Positions 54,265 to 63,873 are shown, counted from the stretch's first letter. The stretch is DNA of 64,000 nt from Silvania hatchlandensis (GCF_025564065.1 NZ_JAMGZK010000051.1:228144-292143), one strand, 5' to 3'. The notes: a model not told the origin generated them from the letters alone. A program made the numbers and translations.

Positions 54265-55503
54265 ATGAGTGGACTGAAACAGGAGCTGGGGCTAGCGCAG
54301 GGCGTTGGTTTACTTTCAACCTCGTTGTTAGGCACGGGGGTGTTTGCCGTACCGGCGCTGGCCGCCCTGGTCGCGGGGGACAACAGCCTGTGGGCCTGGC
54401 CGGTGCTCATTCTGTTGGTATTTCCGGTAGCGATTGTCTTTGCCGTGCTCGGACGGCATTTCCCCAGCGCGGGTGGCGTCGCCCATTTTGTTGGGATGGC
54501 GTTTGGCCCGCGTCTGGAGCGCGTCACCGGCTGGTTATTCCTGTCGGTCATCCCTGTGGGTTTACCTGCGGCGCTGCACATCGCCACCGGCTTCGGTCAG
54601 GCGCTGTTTGGCTGGCACGATGCGCAGCTGCTTTTTGCAGAACTGGGCACGCTGGCGATTGTCTGGTGGGTTGGCTCACGCGGGGCAAGCTCGAGCGCCA
54701 ACCTGCAAACCCTGGTGGCGGTGCTGATTGTCGCGCTGATCGCTGCCATCTGGTGGGTGGGGGATATTCAGGTTGCGGCAATCCCCTTCCCTGCGATTAC
54801 CGATATCGACAGTTCTCAACTTTTCGCTGCACTTTCGGTTATGTTCTGGTGTTTTGTCGGTCTTGAAGCCTTTGCCCATCTGGCCTCGGAGTTTAAACAG
54901 CCGGAGCGAGATTTTCCTCGGGCGTTGATGATCGGTCTGCTGCTGGCAGGGACGGTCTACTGGGCCTGTACTGTTCTGGTACTTCATTTCACCGCTTACG
55001 GGGCGGACATGGCGGCTGCGGCCTCGCTGCCGGGCATCGTGGTACAACTTTTTGGCGTGAAGGCGCTGTGGGTCGCCTGTGTTATTGGCTACCTCGCCTG
55101 CTTCGCCAGCCTCAATATCTATATTCAGAGCTTTGCCCGCTTAGTGTGGTCCCAGGCGCAATACAAGCCGCAAAGCCGCTTAGCACGACTTTCAGCACGC
55201 CAGCTGCCGCTTAACGCGCTCAATCTGGTGCTGGGCTGCTGCATGATCAGCACGTTGGCAATCTACTGGCTGGAGATCAATCTCGACGCGCTGATTGTCT
55301 ATGCCAACGGCATCTTCATTATGATCTATCTGCTGTGCATGTTGGCGGGCTGTCGCCTGCTGGAAGGCCGATATAAAACGCTGGCGATGATCGGTGGGGT
55401 GCTCTGTTTACTGCTGCTGGCGATGGTAGGAGTGAAGAGCCTGTACGCCATTGCCATGCTGGCGGGACTGTGGCTGTTTTTGCCGAAGCGTAGCTCGGTG
55501 TAA
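54265..55503 (+). CDS. yjeH: L-methionine / branched-chain amino acid exporter YjeH
   Basis: This 412-residue inner-membrane carrier of the amino acid-polyamine-organocation superfamily has about 12 helices. E. coli YjeH exports L-methionine, leucine, isoleucine and valine. It starts MSGLKQELGLAQGVGLLSTSLLGTGVFAVPAL and shows GASSSANLQ and VMFWCFVGLEAFAHLASEFKQPERDFPRA. The ATG at 54265 with AGGA upstream was chosen over 54223. It is divergent from groS and convergent with fxsA. Confidence 0.94.
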   Translation: MSGLKQELGLAQGVGLLSTSLLGTGVFAVPALAALVAGDNSLWAWPVLILLVFPVAIVFAVLGRHFPSAGGVAHFVGMAFGPRLERVTGWLFLSVIPVGLPAALHIATGFGQALFGWHDAQLLFAELGTLAIVWWVGSRGASSSANLQTLVAVLIVALIAAIWWVGDIQVAAIPFPAITDIDSSQLFAALSVMFWCFVGLEAFAHLASEFKQPERDFPRALMIGLLLAGTVYWACTVLVLHFTAYGADMAAAASLPGIVVQLFGVKALWVACVIGYLACFASLNIYIQSFARLVWSQAQYKPQSRLARLSARQLPLNALNLVLGCCMISTLAIYWLEINLDALIVYANGIFIMIYLLCMLAGCRLLEGRYKTLAMIGGVLCLLLLAMVGVKSLYAIAMLAGLWLFLPKRSSV

Positions 55504-55508
55504 GAAAA

Positions 55509-55534
55509 GCCCGGTAGCGCTACGCTTACCGGGC
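55509..55534. repeat. REP-like hairpin between yjeH and fxsA
   Basis: An 8-bp stem GCCCGGTA / TACCGGGC around GCGCTACGCT, with the core wording of enteric REP elements, between convergent genes. It could also end both transcripts. Confidence 0.75.
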
Positions 55535-55542
55535 AATGCTCA

Positions 55543-56013
55543 TTAACGATCGTCTTTATGATCCAGACGGTTACGATCCTCATCCTTGCGGTGATATTCC
55601 CCGTCGAAGGTCTCCCCGCCGCCGGTTCCGGCGCTGAACCCACCGCCCGGCATCCGGTTAAAGCGCAAATGCGGCATCAGCTTCAGGGTCAACAGTTTCT
55701 GCACTGGCGGCAACAGCAACAGCAGGCCGAGCAGATCGGTAAAGAATCCCGGCAGCACCAGCAGCAGACCGGCAATAATCAGCGACACGCTTTTGATCAT
55801 CTCTGCCGCCGGGCTTTCGCCTGCGGCCATCTTCTGCTGCATTAACAGGAAATTTTTAAAACCCTGATTACGCACCAGCGACATACCAATGACCGAGGTG
55901 AAAATCACCATCAGCAGCGTTAGCAGGACGCCAAACACATGAGCGACCTGGATAAAAATAGAAATCTCTATGTAAACATAGAGAAACACGGCAATTAACG
56001 GTATCCAGCGCAC
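55543..56013 (-). CDS. fxsA: Inner-membrane protein FxsA
   Basis: FxsA is a small membrane protein whose overproduction in E. coli relieves F-plasmid exclusion of phage T7. The 156 residues include three or four helices (MRWIPLIAVFLYVYIEISIFIQVAHVFGVLL, ASIIAGLLLVLPGFFTDLLGLLLLLPP) and a Gly-rich, hydrophilic end (MPGGGFSAGTGGGETFDGEYHRKDED). Position next to yjeH and aspA agrees with E. coli. Confidence 0.95.
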   Translation of the reverse strand: MRWIPLIAVFLYVYIEISIFIQVAHVFGVLLTLLMVIFTSVIGMSLVRNQGFKNFLLMQQKMAAGESPAAEMIKSVSLIIAGLLLVLPGFFTDLLGLLLLLPPVQKLLTLKLMPHLRFNRMPGGGFSAGTGGGETFDGEYHRKDEDRNRLDHKDDR

Positions 56014-56349
56014 TGGCTTCTCCTGTATGGCAGACGCCCTGTGGCCTCTGTCGGGTGTGATTTTGCGACTCGCATCAGTCAGAAGTGGAGGCGGTTAGCC
56101 AAAATTCAATCGGTTTGCACGGATATTTTTTCTGGAAATATTAAAGCGGTGATTCATTTCACAGATTAATAATTATCATGAAATCGGGTCGATAATAAGT
56201 GATCCAGATTACGGCATTTCGCTATCATCAGCATATGATCTCGGGTATCTGGTCGATTCAGGGGATAATCGTCGGCCAGAAAATAGACATAACCACAGAT
56301 GTACTGTGTGTTGAGTACATTCCATCTGCAGCTTGAAAAGAAGGTTCAC
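56014..56349. promoter_or_regulatory. fxsA-aspA intergenic region with CRP/FNR-like site
   Basis: This 336-base AT-rich gap separates divergent genes. AAGTGATCCAGATTACGG (56197-56214) resembles the CRP consensus TGTGA-N6-TCACA and partly the FNR box; aspA is known to be activated by both in E. coli. The aspA ribosome site AAGAAGG is at 56338-56344. No ORF is seen in the gap. Confidence 0.5.
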
Positions 56350-57786
56350 ATGTTAAACAACATTCGTATCGAAGAAGATTTGTTGGGTACCAGGGAAGTT
56401 CCAGCGGATGCCTACTATGGTGTTCACACTCTGAGAGCGATTGAAAACTTCTACATCAGCAACAGCAAAATCAGTGATATCCCTGAATTTGTGCGTGGCA
56501 TGGTAATGGTGAAGAAAGCCGCAGCAATGGCCAACAAAGAGCTGCAAACCATTCCGAAAAGCGTCGCAAACACGATCATTGCCGCCTGCGATGAAGTGCT
56601 GAATAACGGCAAGTGTATGGATCAATTCCCCGTTGACGTCTATCAGGGCGGCGCGGGTACGTCGGTGAACATGAATACCAACGAGGTGCTGGCAAACATC
56701 GGCCTTGAGCTGATGGGCCACCAGAAAGGTGAGTATCAGTACCTGAACCCGAACGACCACGTGAATAAATGCCAGTCCACCAACGACGCCTACCCGACCG
56801 GTTTTCGCATCGCGGTGTACGCTTCCGTGGTGAAACTGGTTGATGCGATTAACCAACTGGGCGAAGGCTTCCAGAATAAAGCCGTCGAATTCCAGGACAT
56901 CCTGAAAATGGGCCGTACCCAGCTGCAGGATGCCGTGCCGATGACCCTCGGCCAGGAGTTCCACGCATTCAATGTGCTGCTGAATGAAGAAACCCGCAAC
57001 CTGCTGCGCACCTCCGAACTGCTGCTGGAGGTTAACCTGGGGGCAACGGCAATCGGTACGCGCCTGAATACGCCGGATGGCTATCAGCAGCTGGCGGTAC
57101 AGAAGCTGGCTGAAGTCTCCAATCTGGCGGTCGTGCCAGCAGAAGATCTCATTGAAGCCACCTCCGACTGCGGCGCGTACGTCATGGTTCACAGCGCACT
57201 GAAACGTCTGGCGGTGAAACTGTCCAAAATCTGTAACGACTTACGCTTGCTCTCTTCTGGCCCGCGTGCCGGTCTGAACGAAATCAACCTGCCAGAACTG
57301 CAGGCAGGCTCGTCCATCATGCCAGCCAAAGTTAACCCGGTCGTTCCTGAAGTGGTTAACCAGGTGTGCTTCAAAGTCATTGGTAACGACATCACGGTCA
57401 CCATGGCCTCTGAAGCCGGCCAGCTGCAGCTGAACGTCATGGAACCCGTCATTGGCCAGGCGATGTTTGAATCCATTCACATCCTGACCAACGCTTGCTA
57501 CAACCTGCTGGAAAAATGCATTAACGGCATTACCGCCAACAAAGCCGTCTGTGAAAGCTACGTTTATAACTCCATCGGGATCGTCACCTATCTCAACCCG
57601 TTCATCGGTCACCACAACGGCGATATCGTCGGTAAAATCTGTGCCGAAACGGGTAAGAGCGTGCGTGAAGTGGTTCTCGAGCGAGGTCTGCTGACAGAAG
57701 CGGAACTGGATGATATCTTCTCGGCGCAAAACTTGATGCACCCGGCCTATAAAGCGAAAAGATACACGGATGAAAGTGAACAATAA
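56350..57786 (+). CDS. aspA: Aspartate ammonia-lyase AspA
   Basis: AspA converts L-aspartate to fumarate and ammonia, feeding fumarate respiration. The 478 residues match the E. coli length, with the family signature [15 protein letters not shown] (catalytic serine loop), [17 protein letters not shown] and [17 protein letters not shown]. The ATG at 56350 follows AAGAAGG. The middle third (about 170-300, for example [43 protein letters not shown]) departs from E. coli AspA more than the ends do, and reads more like Yersinia/Serratia-type AspA as I recall it. It is followed by dcuA. Confidence 0.97.
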   Translation: MLNNIRIEEDLLGTREVPADAYYGVHTLRAIENFYISNSKISDIPEFVRGMVMVKKAAAMANKELQTIPKSVANTIIAACDEVLNNGKCMDQFPVDVYQGGAGTSVNMNTNEVLANIGLELMGHQKGEYQYLNPNDHVNKCQSTNDAYPTGFRIAVYASVVKLVDAINQLGEGFQNKAVEFQDILKMGRTQLQDAVPMTLGQEFHAFNVLLNEETRNLLRTSELLLEVNLGATAIGTRLNTPDGYQQLAVQKLAEVSNLAVVPAEDLIEATSDCGAYVMVHSALKRLAVKLSKICNDLRLLSSGPRAGLNEINLPELQAGSSIMPAKVNPVVPEVVNQVCFKVIGNDITVTMASEAGQLQLNVMEPVIGQAMFESIHILTNACYNLLEKCINGITANKAVCESYVYNSIGIVTYLNPFIGHHNGDIVGKICAETGKSVREVVLERGLLTEAELDDIFSAQNLMHPAYKAKRYTDESEQ

Positions 57787-57807
57787 TAGTTCAGGTTAAA
57801 TTCATGA

Positions 57808-57836
57808 AGGCACGTCACTTGTGACGTGCCTTTTTT
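57808..57836 (+). terminator. Terminator after aspA
   Basis: A perfect 11-bp stem (AGGCACGTCAC / GTGACGTGCCT) with a 2-base loop, then a T-run TTTTTTCTTTTT, 21 bases past the aspA stop. It lies between aspA and dcuA and would lower dcuA read-through. Confidence 0.93.
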
Positions 57837-57901
57837 CTTTTTAGGCGTTACCAAAACACAACAATTCAATATCAACTTGTTAATAAGCAAGGTAGGCACT
57901 T

Positions 57902-59203
57902 ATGTTTGGAGCAGAACTCGTCGTCGTCCTGTTGGCGATATACTTAGGCGCAAGACTCGGGGGGATCGGTATCGGTTTTGCCGGTGGTCTCGGCGTGCTT
58001 GTCCTTACCCTCATTTTTCAAATTAAACCCGGTGCCATCCCGTTCGACGTTATTGAAATCATTATGGCGGTTATCGCCGCTATCGCCGCCATGCAGGTGG
58101 CGGGAGGTATGGACTACCTGGTGAGCCTGGCGGAGCGTATGCTGCGCCGTCATCCTAAATACATTACCTTCCTTGCTCCGCTGGTCACCTGGTTTATGAC
58201 CATTCTGGCGGGTACCGGCCATACCGCATTCTCTACCCTGCCCGTTATCACCGAAGTAGCCAAAGAGCAGGGCATTCGTCCGTCTCGTCCGCTCTCTATC
58301 GCCGTTGTCGCCTCGCAGATTGCCATTACCGCTTCGCCAATCTCTGCGGCCGTGGTGTTCTTTGCCGGTATTCTCGAACCGATGGGCGTGAGCTACCTGA
58401 CGCTGCTGTCGATCTGTATTCCGGTCACGCTGATTGCGGTAATGATCACCGCGGTATTCTGTAACTTCCTCGGCGCCGAGCTGAAAGACGATCCGGTATA
58501 TCAGGAACGTCTGGCAAAAGGCGAAGTGAAGCTGCGCGGCAGTCAGGCATTTACGCTGAAACCGCACGCCAAGCGTTCCGTGCTGCTGTTCTTGATCGGT
58601 ATTGTCGCGGTGATGTTCTACGCTACCGCCATCAGCGATACCGTTGGGCTGATTCAGAATCCGGTGCTGCCGCGTAACGAAGCGATTGTGGTGTTCATGC
58701 TGACCATCGCTACGCTGATCAGCATCACCTGTAAAATCGATACCAGCGAAGTGCTCAACGCCAGCACCTTCAAATCCGGTATGAGCGCCTGCGTGTGCGT
58801 CCTGGGTGTGGCCTGGCTGGGTGATACTTTCGTGAAGGCACATATCACCGATATCCAGACCGTCGCGGGCGACCTGCTGCATAACTACCCGTGGCTGCTG
58901 GCTGTGGTGCTGTTCTTTGCCGCAACTCTGCTTTACTCTCAGGCCGCCACCACCAAAGCGCTGATGCCTGCGGCACTGATGCTGGGCGTCACCCCGCTGA
59001 CCGCCATTGCCTCTTTTGCGGCCGTTTCTGCGCTGTTCGTCCTGCCGACCTATCCCACCCTGCTGGCCGCGGTGGAAATGGACGACACCGGCTCTACCCG
59101 CATTGGTAAATACGTGTTTAACCACGCCTTCCTGATCCCGGGCGTGATTGCTATCACTCTGTGTGTGATCCTCGGATTCATCATCGGCGGTGTGCTGCTG
59201 TAA
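57902..59203 (+). CDS. dcuA: C4-dicarboxylate antiporter DcuA
   Basis: Dcu carriers exchange aspartate, fumarate and malate for succinate at the inner membrane. The 433-residue, roughly 10-helix protein keeps family segments LGARLGGIGIGFAGGLGVLV, IIMAVIAAIAAMQVAGG, QIAITASPISAAVVF, GMSACVCVLGVAWLGDTFV and FVLPTYPTLLAAVEMDDTGSTRIGK. It is clearly DcuA-like rather than DcuB, but by eye only about two thirds identical to E. coli DcuA, whereas flanking proteins are far closer. It follows aspA as in E. coli. Confidence 0.94.
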   Translation: MFGAELVVVLLAIYLGARLGGIGIGFAGGLGVLVLTLIFQIKPGAIPFDVIEIIMAVIAAIAAMQVAGGMDYLVSLAERMLRRHPKYITFLAPLVTWFMTILAGTGHTAFSTLPVITEVAKEQGIRPSRPLSIAVVASQIAITASPISAAVVFFAGILEPMGVSYLTLLSICIPVTLIAVMITAVFCNFLGAELKDDPVYQERLAKGEVKLRGSQAFTLKPHAKRSVLLFLIGIVAVMFYATAISDTVGLIQNPVLPRNEAIVVFMLTIATLISITCKIDTSEVLNASTFKSGMSACVCVLGVAWLGDTFVKAHITDIQTVAGDLLHNYPWLLAVVLFFAATLLYSQAATTKALMPAALMLGVTPLTAIASFAAVSALFVLPTYPTLLAAVEMDDTGSTRIGKYVFNHAFLIPGVIAITLCVILGFIIGGVLL

Positions 59204-59258
59204 AACGCTTTTGGTTGTAAAAAGCGTTAAAGTCGGGCCGCTCTGCGGCCCGATTCAT
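59203..59258 (+). terminator. Terminator region after dcuA
   Basis: Two hairpins follow the dcuA stop: AACGCTTTT / AAAAGCGTT (about 59203-59228) and a 9-bp GC stem TCGGGCCGC / GCGGCCCGA (59233-59253) with a TTCATT tail. The second is the likelier transcript end. Confidence 0.65.
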
Positions 59259-59316
59259 TAATGAGCACCGGTCCGCCGTGATATAGTGATTTTTTACGCT
59301 GAGACGAGGTCGACTT

Positions 59317-59640
59317 GTGAACACACATGACGCTGTTGTTGTACTCTGTACCGCCCCCGATGAAGCCACCGCCCAGGATCTTGCCGCCAAAGTGCTGGCA
59401 GAAAAGCTCGCCGCCTGCGTGACTCTCCTTCCCGGTGCCACCTCTCTTTATTACTGGGAAGGCAAGCTGGAACAAGAGTACGAGGTGCAGATGCTGCTGA
59501 AATCCAGCGTGGCGAATCAACAGGCGCTCCTCGACTGTCTCAAATCCCATCATCCTTACCAGACCCCGGAACTGCTGGTTCTGCCAGTGCTCCACGGCGA
59601 TAACGACTATCTCTCATGGCTCAACGCTTCCTTACGCTGA
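59317..59640 (+). CDS. cutA: Divalent cation tolerance protein CutA
   Basis: CutA is a small trimeric PII-like protein linked to copper tolerance; its molecular role is not settled. The 107 residues, from a GTG at 59317, contain [46 protein letters not shown] and [13 protein letters not shown], the family core. The N-terminus is a few residues shorter than in E. coli. It overlaps the start of dsbD by 25 bases. Confidence 0.95.
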   Translation: MNTHDAVVVLCTAPDEATAQDLAAKVLAEKLAACVTLLPGATSLYYWEGKLEQEYEVQMLLKSSVANQQALLDCLKSHHPYQTPELLVLPVLHGDNDYLSWLNASLR

Positions 59641-61319
59641 TCCTGCTGCTGTGCAGCACGTCAGTCTTTGCCGGGTTGTTTGACGCACCCGGCCGCTCTA
59701 ACTTCACGCCTGCCGACCAGGCTTTTGTTTTCGATTTTCAGCAAAACCAACATGAACTGAACCTCAACTGGCAGGTGAAGGAGGGTTACTACCTCTATCG
59801 CAAGCAGATCAGCATCACGCCCGCACAGGCGCAGGTGGGTGAACCCCGTCTACCCAAGGGCGAGTGGCACGAAGATGAGTTCTACGGCAAAAGTGAAATC
59901 TACCGCGGTCAGTTAACGGTGCCGGTTACTCTTCAACAGGCCGCGAAAGGCGCTACGCTGACGGTCACTTATCAGGGCTGCGCCGATGCCGGTCTGTGCT
60001 ATCCGCCAGAAACCAAAATCGTCCCCCTGAGCGAAGTCACTGCCGCCGCTGAGCCTGCTGCGACGCCTCTCCCTGCCGTGCAACCAGACGTCGCACCTGA
60101 AGCCGCTGAGCGCCCATTCTCACCCCTCTGGGCAGTGTTAATAGGGATGGGCATTGCCTTGACGCCGTGCGTGTTGCCCATGTATCCGCTGATCTCCGGC
60201 ATCGTGCTTGGTGGTAAGCAGCGCCTCTCCACGGCCCGCGCACTGCTGCTGTCATTTATCTACGTTCAAGGGATGGCGCTCACCTATACCGCACTCGGTC
60301 TGGTCGTTGCGGCGGCCGGGCTGCAGTTTCAGGCCGCGCTCCAGCATCCGTATGTCTTAATCGGGCTATCGGTGGTGTTTATCCTGCTGGCGCTGTCGAT
60401 GTTTGGCCTGTTCAGCCTGCAACTGCCCTCTTCCCTGCAAACCCGCTTAACCCTGATGAGCAATCGCCAGCAGGGTGGCTCCGCAGGCGGCGTATTTGCG
60501 ATGGGTGCCATCGCCGGGCTGATCTGCTCCCCCTGCACCACGGCTCCGCTCAGCGCGATCCTGCTGTATATCGCGCAAAGCGGAAATCTGTGGCTTGGCG
60601 GCGGCACGCTCTACCTCTACGCGTTGGGCATGGGCCTGCCGCTGATCCTGGTAACGGTGTTCGGCAACCGGCTGCTGCCTAAGAGTGGCCCGTGGATGGA
60701 GCAGGTCAAAACCGGGTTTGGTTTTGTGATCCTCGCCCTGCCGGTCTTCCTGCTGGAACGTATCATCGGGGATGTCTGGGGCCTGCGTTTGTGGGCGATG
60801 CTGGGCGTGGCGTTCTTCGGCTGGGCATTCATCAGCAGTTTAAGCGCCAGAAAGCCATGGATGCGCATTGTCCAAATCCTGCTGCTGGCCGCAGCGCTGG
60901 TCAGCGTACGTCCCCTGCAGGACTGGGCGTTTGGCGCACCTGCTGCGCAAAACCAGGCGCACCTGAATTTCATTCCGGTAGAGAGCGTCGAGGCTTTAAA
61001 TCGCGCGCTGGCGCAGGCGCAGGGCAAACCGGTAATGCTCGATCTGTACGCCGACTGGTGCGTGGCCTGTAAAGAGTTTGAGAAATACACCTTTAGCGAT
61101 CCGCAGGTCCAACAGGCGCTGAAAAATACAGTCCTGCTGCAGGCCAACGTCACGGCAAACAACGCCGAGGATAAAGCATTACTTAATCAGCTCAAGGTGC
61201 TCGGCCTGCCCACTATTCTGTTTTTCAACGAGCAGGGTGAAGAGCAGCCGGCACAGCGCGTAACGGGCTTTATGGATGCGGCGACGTTCAGTGCGCATTT
61301 GCGCGATCGCCAACCGTAA
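59616..61319 (+). CDS. dsbD: Thiol:disulfide interchange protein DsbD
   Basis: DsbD carries reducing power from cytoplasmic thioredoxin to periplasmic DsbC, DsbG and CcmG. The 567 residues have a signal peptide ([13 protein letters not shown]), an N-terminal periplasmic domain with [10 protein letters not shown], a central eight-helix region with cysteines in [11 protein letters not shown] and [11 protein letters not shown], and a C-terminal thioredoxin domain with WCVAC. The ATG lies within cutA in another frame, as in E. coli. Confidence 0.98.
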   Translation: MAQRFLTLILLLCSTSVFAGLFDAPGRSNFTPADQAFVFDFQQNQHELNLNWQVKEGYYLYRKQISITPAQAQVGEPRLPKGEWHEDEFYGKSEIYRGQLTVPVTLQQAAKGATLTVTYQGCADAGLCYPPETKIVPLSEVTAAAEPAATPLPAVQPDVAPEAAERPFSPLWAVLIGMGIALTPCVLPMYPLISGIVLGGKQRLSTARALLLSFIYVQGMALTYTALGLVVAAAGLQFQAALQHPYVLIGLSVVFILLALSMFGLFSLQLPSSLQTRLTLMSNRQQGGSAGGVFAMGAIAGLICSPCTTAPLSAILLYIAQSGNLWLGGGTLYLYALGMGLPLILVTVFGNRLLPKSGPWMEQVKTGFGFVILALPVFLLERIIGDVWGLRLWAMLGVAFFGWAFISSLSARKPWMRIVQILLLAAALVSVRPLQDWAFGAPAAQNQAHLNFIPVESVEALNRALAQAQGKPVMLDLYADWCVACKEFEKYTFSDPQVQQALKNTVLLQANVTANNAEDKALLNQLKVLGLPTILFFNEQGEEQPAQRVTGFMDAATFSAHLRDRQP

Positions 61320-61366
61320 ACGACACTTTATGCGGGAAAGTGCAAAAGCATACGGAGGAGAAAACC

Positions 61367-61942
61367 GTGCAACGTGAAGATATTCTGGGAGCAACCCTGC
61401 AGTTACTTGAAATTCAAGGAATAGCCAGCACCTCACTGGAGAGGGTTGCCGAGCGTGTGAATTATCCTGTGGAAGAACTCAGTCTGTTCTGGCCCGATAA
61501 AGAAGCGCTGCTGTACGACGCCCTGCGCTATCTCAGCCAGCAGATCGATATCTGGCGCAGGCAGCTGATGCTTAACAGCGAGCTGACACCCCAGCAAAAG
61601 CTGCTGGCACGCTACACGGCTCTGACCGAATGTGTGCGCAATCATCGCTACCCGGGCTGCCTGTTTATTGCTGCCTGCACCTTTTTCCCGGATCCGGATC
61701 ATCCGCTTCACCAGCTCGCCGACCAGCAAAAGCGCGCCTCCCATGACTTTACCCATGAACTCCTCACGACCCTGGATGTAGACGACCCCGCTATGGTGGC
61801 GAAGCAAATGGATCTGGTGCTGGAGGGCTGCCTCAGCCGACTGCTGGTGAACCGTAGCCAGGCCGATGTCGATACCGCGCACCGGCTGGCAGAAGATATT
61901 CTGCACTTCGCCCAGTGCCGCAAGGGTGGTGCGCTGACTTAA
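61367..61942 (+). CDS. yjdC: TetR-family regulator YjdC
   Basis: This 191-residue TetR-type DNA-binding protein is homologous to E. coli YjdC, whose targets are poorly known. The N-terminal helix-turn-helix ([39 protein letters not shown]) is followed by an all-helical ligand domain with a conserved [13 protein letters not shown]. The GTG start at 61367 has GGAGGAG nearby and equals the E. coli length. It follows dsbD after 47 bases. Its stop overlaps the convergent LysE-family gene by 4 bases. Confidence 0.93.
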   Translation: MQREDILGATLQLLEIQGIASTSLERVAERVNYPVEELSLFWPDKEALLYDALRYLSQQIDIWRRQLMLNSELTPQQKLLARYTALTECVRNHRYPGCLFIAACTFFPDPDHPLHQLADQQKRASHDFTHELLTTLDVDDPAMVAKQMDLVLEGCLSRLLVNRSQADVDTAHRLAEDILHFAQCRKGGALT

Positions 61943-62529
61943 GCCAGCATCCCCGCCCAGGCAGACATGAACAGACTCAGCGCCATCAGGCGCTGAAAAC
62001 GCACCATCGCCGCGGATGTGCGAAACAGCCGGTTCACCGCCTGCCCCAGCCATGCCCAGCACGCCAGACACGCTACTGAGATCAGCAGGAACCACAGTGC
62101 CATCAGGGCGATATCCCGCAACGCATGCTCCCCCGCAGGCGCAAACAGGCTGACGACGGCCAGCGCCATCATCCAGGTCTTGGGATTGATCACCTGCAAC
62201 AGCGCTGCCGCAGGTGCGGTAAAGCGGGTATGCGTCTCGCGGGATAAGTGAGCCGCAGGCGCACAAAACAGCTGCCAGCTCATCCAGCTTAACCACAGCA
62301 CGCCTGCCCAGCTCATCAGTTGGCGGATCAGCGGATACTTCTGCAATAACTCCCCCGCACCGGCTCCTGAAATCAGCACAATGGCGCTGGCTGCAGCACA
62401 GGCGCTCACCAGTGCAGGCACCGTTGCCCTTACGCCATAATGCTGGCTGTTGGTCAGAATGAGGATGTTGGTTGGCCCCGGCGTGATGGACGCAACGAAA
62501 GCAAATAACAGAAACGGCATCAGACTCAC
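61939..62529 (-). CDS. LysE/RhtB-family amino acid exporter
   Basis: This 196-residue inner-membrane protein of about six helices starts [28 protein letters not shown], where TPGP is the LysE/RhtB family hallmark, and continues [15 protein letters not shown], the second signature. Members export lysine, threonine, homoserine, cysteine or similar compounds; the substrate cannot be told. It lies 36 bases after the AraC-family gene on the same strand and probably forms a regulator-effector pair. It is absent from E. coli at this place. Confidence 0.9.
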   Translation of the reverse strand: MSLMPFLLFAFVASITPGPTNILILTNSQHYGVRATVPALVSACAAASAIVLISGAGAGELLQKYPLIRQLMSWAGVLWLSWMSWQLFCAPAAHLSRETHTRFTAPAAALLQVINPKTWMMALAVVSLFAPAGEHALRDIALMALWFLLISVACLACWAWLGQAVNRLFRTSAAMVRFQRLMALSLFMSAWAGMLA

Positions 62530-62565
62530 AGGTGGCTCCTTATTATCAGAGCCCTGACAGTGCCG

Positions 62566-63408
62566 TTATTTTCTGGAAACGTCTGGAAGGTTTGTGCACA
62601 ACCGTCGGTAATGAGCAGGCGTAATGCGATAAGCCCGCTGAAACCAGCGCCCAAGGTGGCTTTGATCGGCAAAGCCCAGCGTGGCCGCGACATCAACGGG
62701 CTGATCCCCTCGCGCCAGCAGCTGCCGCGCTTTGGCCAGCCGCAGCTGGATAAGCCAGGCATGAGGGGCCAGATGGAACTCGCGCTTGAAGCAGCGCGTG
62801 AGCGTGAAGCGATCGGTGCCGGTCACCCGGGCGAGGTCGGAGAGGCCAATGTTGTCACCCAGATGGGCATACAGATAATCCCGCGCCCGATGGGCCACCG
62901 CTGCACTCTGCAGCGATGAAGGTATTCTTTTGCGCCAGTGGCAATGTGACGTCAGCTGGGCCAGCAGATTATCCATTGTGCTTTGCTGCACAATCTTCAT
63001 CTCGTCATTGTGCAGCGTGGCAAAGGTGTCACCAATGGTACGGACCAGCGGCAGATCGCGCGTCAGGGTCTGGGCGAAATGCAGCGAGTAGCTGCCGGGT
63101 GTGGACTCATACAGGCCATGCAAGGTGTCAGTGAGCCAGCGCTCATCGAGATAGAACGTCAGATAGGTAAAGCCGCCAGCGACGGGTGCGTCACCGTCGT
63201 GGATCTCACCCGGCTCAAGCAGGAAGGCATCGCCAGGATGGCTCTGATGGCGCTCGCGGCGACAGTGGAACTGCTGGGTTCCGCTGAGGGTAATGCCCAC
63301 CAGATAGCTGTTATGCCAGTGTGGATCGTAGGCGTGCCCTTCAAAGTGCGCCTTGATTGTTTCAATCCCCGTATCTGCATGCTGTCGCAGCTCAAGCCAG
63401 TCATTCAC
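62566..63408 (-). CDS. AraC-family transcriptional regulator
   Basis: This 280-residue protein has an N-terminal cupin-type ligand domain (HAYDPHWHNSYLVGITLSGTQQFHCRR and HPGDAFLLEPGEIHDGDA) and a C-terminal double helix-turn-helix (DNIGLSDLARVTGTDRFTLTRCFKREF and VDVAATLGFADQSHLGRWFQRAYRITPAHYRR). This layout is common for regulators of an adjacent LysE-type exporter. It precedes that exporter on the same strand. Repeats at 62581 and 63457 suggest where it may bind. Confidence 0.92.
   Translation of the reverse strand: MNDWLELRQHADTGIETIKAHFEGHAYDPHWHNSYLVGITLSGTQQFHCRRERHQSHPGDAFLLEPGEIHDGDAPVAGGFTYLTFYLDERWLTDTLHGLYESTPGSYSLHFAQTLTRDLPLVRTIGDTFATLHNDEMKIVQQSTMDNLLAQLTSHCHWRKRIPSSLQSAAVAHRARDYLYAHLGDNIGLSDLARVTGTDRFTLTRCFKREFHLAPHAWLIQLRLAKARQLLARGDQPVDVAATLGFADQSHLGRWFQRAYRITPAHYRRLCTNLPDVSRK
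62581..62598. repeat. 18-bp repeat, copy upstream of the LysE-family gene
   Basis: GTCTGGAAGGTTTGTGCA matches the copy at 63457-63474 at 17 of 18 bases in direct orientation. It lies inside the last codons of the AraC-family gene, with 51 bases between it and the exporter start. Probable binding site of the AraC-family regulator; inference. Confidence 0.6.
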
Positions 63409-63456
63409 TGTATCGCCCCCTTTGCCGCTGTCAGCATTGCCTGAGCTTACCTGCGT

Positions 63457-63474
63457 GTCTGGAAGATTTGTGCA
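63457..63474. repeat. 18-bp repeat, copy upstream of the AraC-family gene
   Basis: GTCTGGAAGATTTGTGCA, 48 bases from the AraC-family start codon, matches the copy at 62581-62598 at 17 of 18 bases. The same spacing to both start codons suggests an operator for autoregulation. Confidence 0.6.
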
Positions 63475-63541
63475 AAATCGACGCGCAAACCGACAGATTG
63501 CCGCAATCTTACGCAGTTGAACAGCTTTTGCCGAAATAAGG

Positions 63542-63570
63542 TTGACGCCCGAGCGTGATTACGGTTTAAT
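63542..63570 (+). promoter_or_regulatory. Promoter of tRNA-Phe
   Basis: TTGACG (63542-63547), a 17-base spacer and TTTAAT (63565-63570), followed by a GC-rich discriminator TCGCCCCG, 10 bases before the tRNA 5' end. This spacing and discriminator are typical of stable-RNA promoters. Confidence 0.85.
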
Positions 63571-63580
63571 TCGCCCCGTT

Positions 63581-63656
63581 GCCCGGATAGCTCAGTCGGT
63601 AGAGCAGGGGATTGAAAATCCCCGTGTCCTTGGTTCGATTCCGAGTCCGGGCACCA
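63581..63656 (+). tRNA. pheU: tRNA-Phe (GAA)
   Basis: This 76-base cloverleaf starts GCCCGGATAGCTCAGTCGG, has anticodon GAA in the loop ATTGAAAAT, a T-arm GGTTCGATTCC and an encoded CCA. The place next to yjdC corresponds to pheU of E. coli, a frequent island integration site. Confidence 0.97.
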
Positions 63657-63667
63657 CTATTCATAAG

Positions 63668-63694
63668 GCCTCGCTGAAAAGCGGGGCTTTTTTC
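63668..63694 (+). terminator. Terminator of tRNA-Phe
   Basis: An 8-bp stem (GCCTCGCT / AGCGGGGC with one G-T pair) and GAAA loop, then a run of seven T, 11 bases beyond the tRNA CCA end. Confidence 0.92.
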
Positions 63695-63863
63695 ATTTCT
63701 GGCTACGGTAGATTTCTGGTCGTTGCAGCACGTTAATTGTTTGCTGGATTTCTCGCCTTTTTCGCAGATGTTCTTTGTTATTAAAGGCATCCACACCCTC
63801 TAGCAAGCCTATCTCTTTCTTCCATGCTACGGTCTTTCTACGGTCAATTACAGTTTCTCTCAT
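63693..63863 (-). CDS. Small orphan ORF between tRNA-Phe and the IS3 end
   Basis: This 56-residue ORF reads MRETVIDRRKTVAWKKEIG then LLEGVDAFNNKEHLRKRRE and ends RPEIYRSQK. It is basic and looks like a helical C-terminal fragment. An in-frame TAG lies two codons upstream of the ATG and there is no ribosome site, so it may be the remnant of an island gene. Its stop falls in the T-run of the tRNA-Phe terminator. No family recognised. Confidence 0.3.
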   Translation of the reverse strand: MRETVIDRRKTVAWKKEIGLLEGVDAFNNKEHLRKRREIQQTINVLQRPEIYRSQK

Positions 63864-63873
63864 TTTCTAGTTG

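Noticed and set aside
57944..59125. 393-codon minus-strand ORF opposite dcuA
   Set aside because: It is antisense to a conserved membrane protein; the hydrophilic His/Asp/Gln-rich translation is a typical complement of hydrophobic codons.
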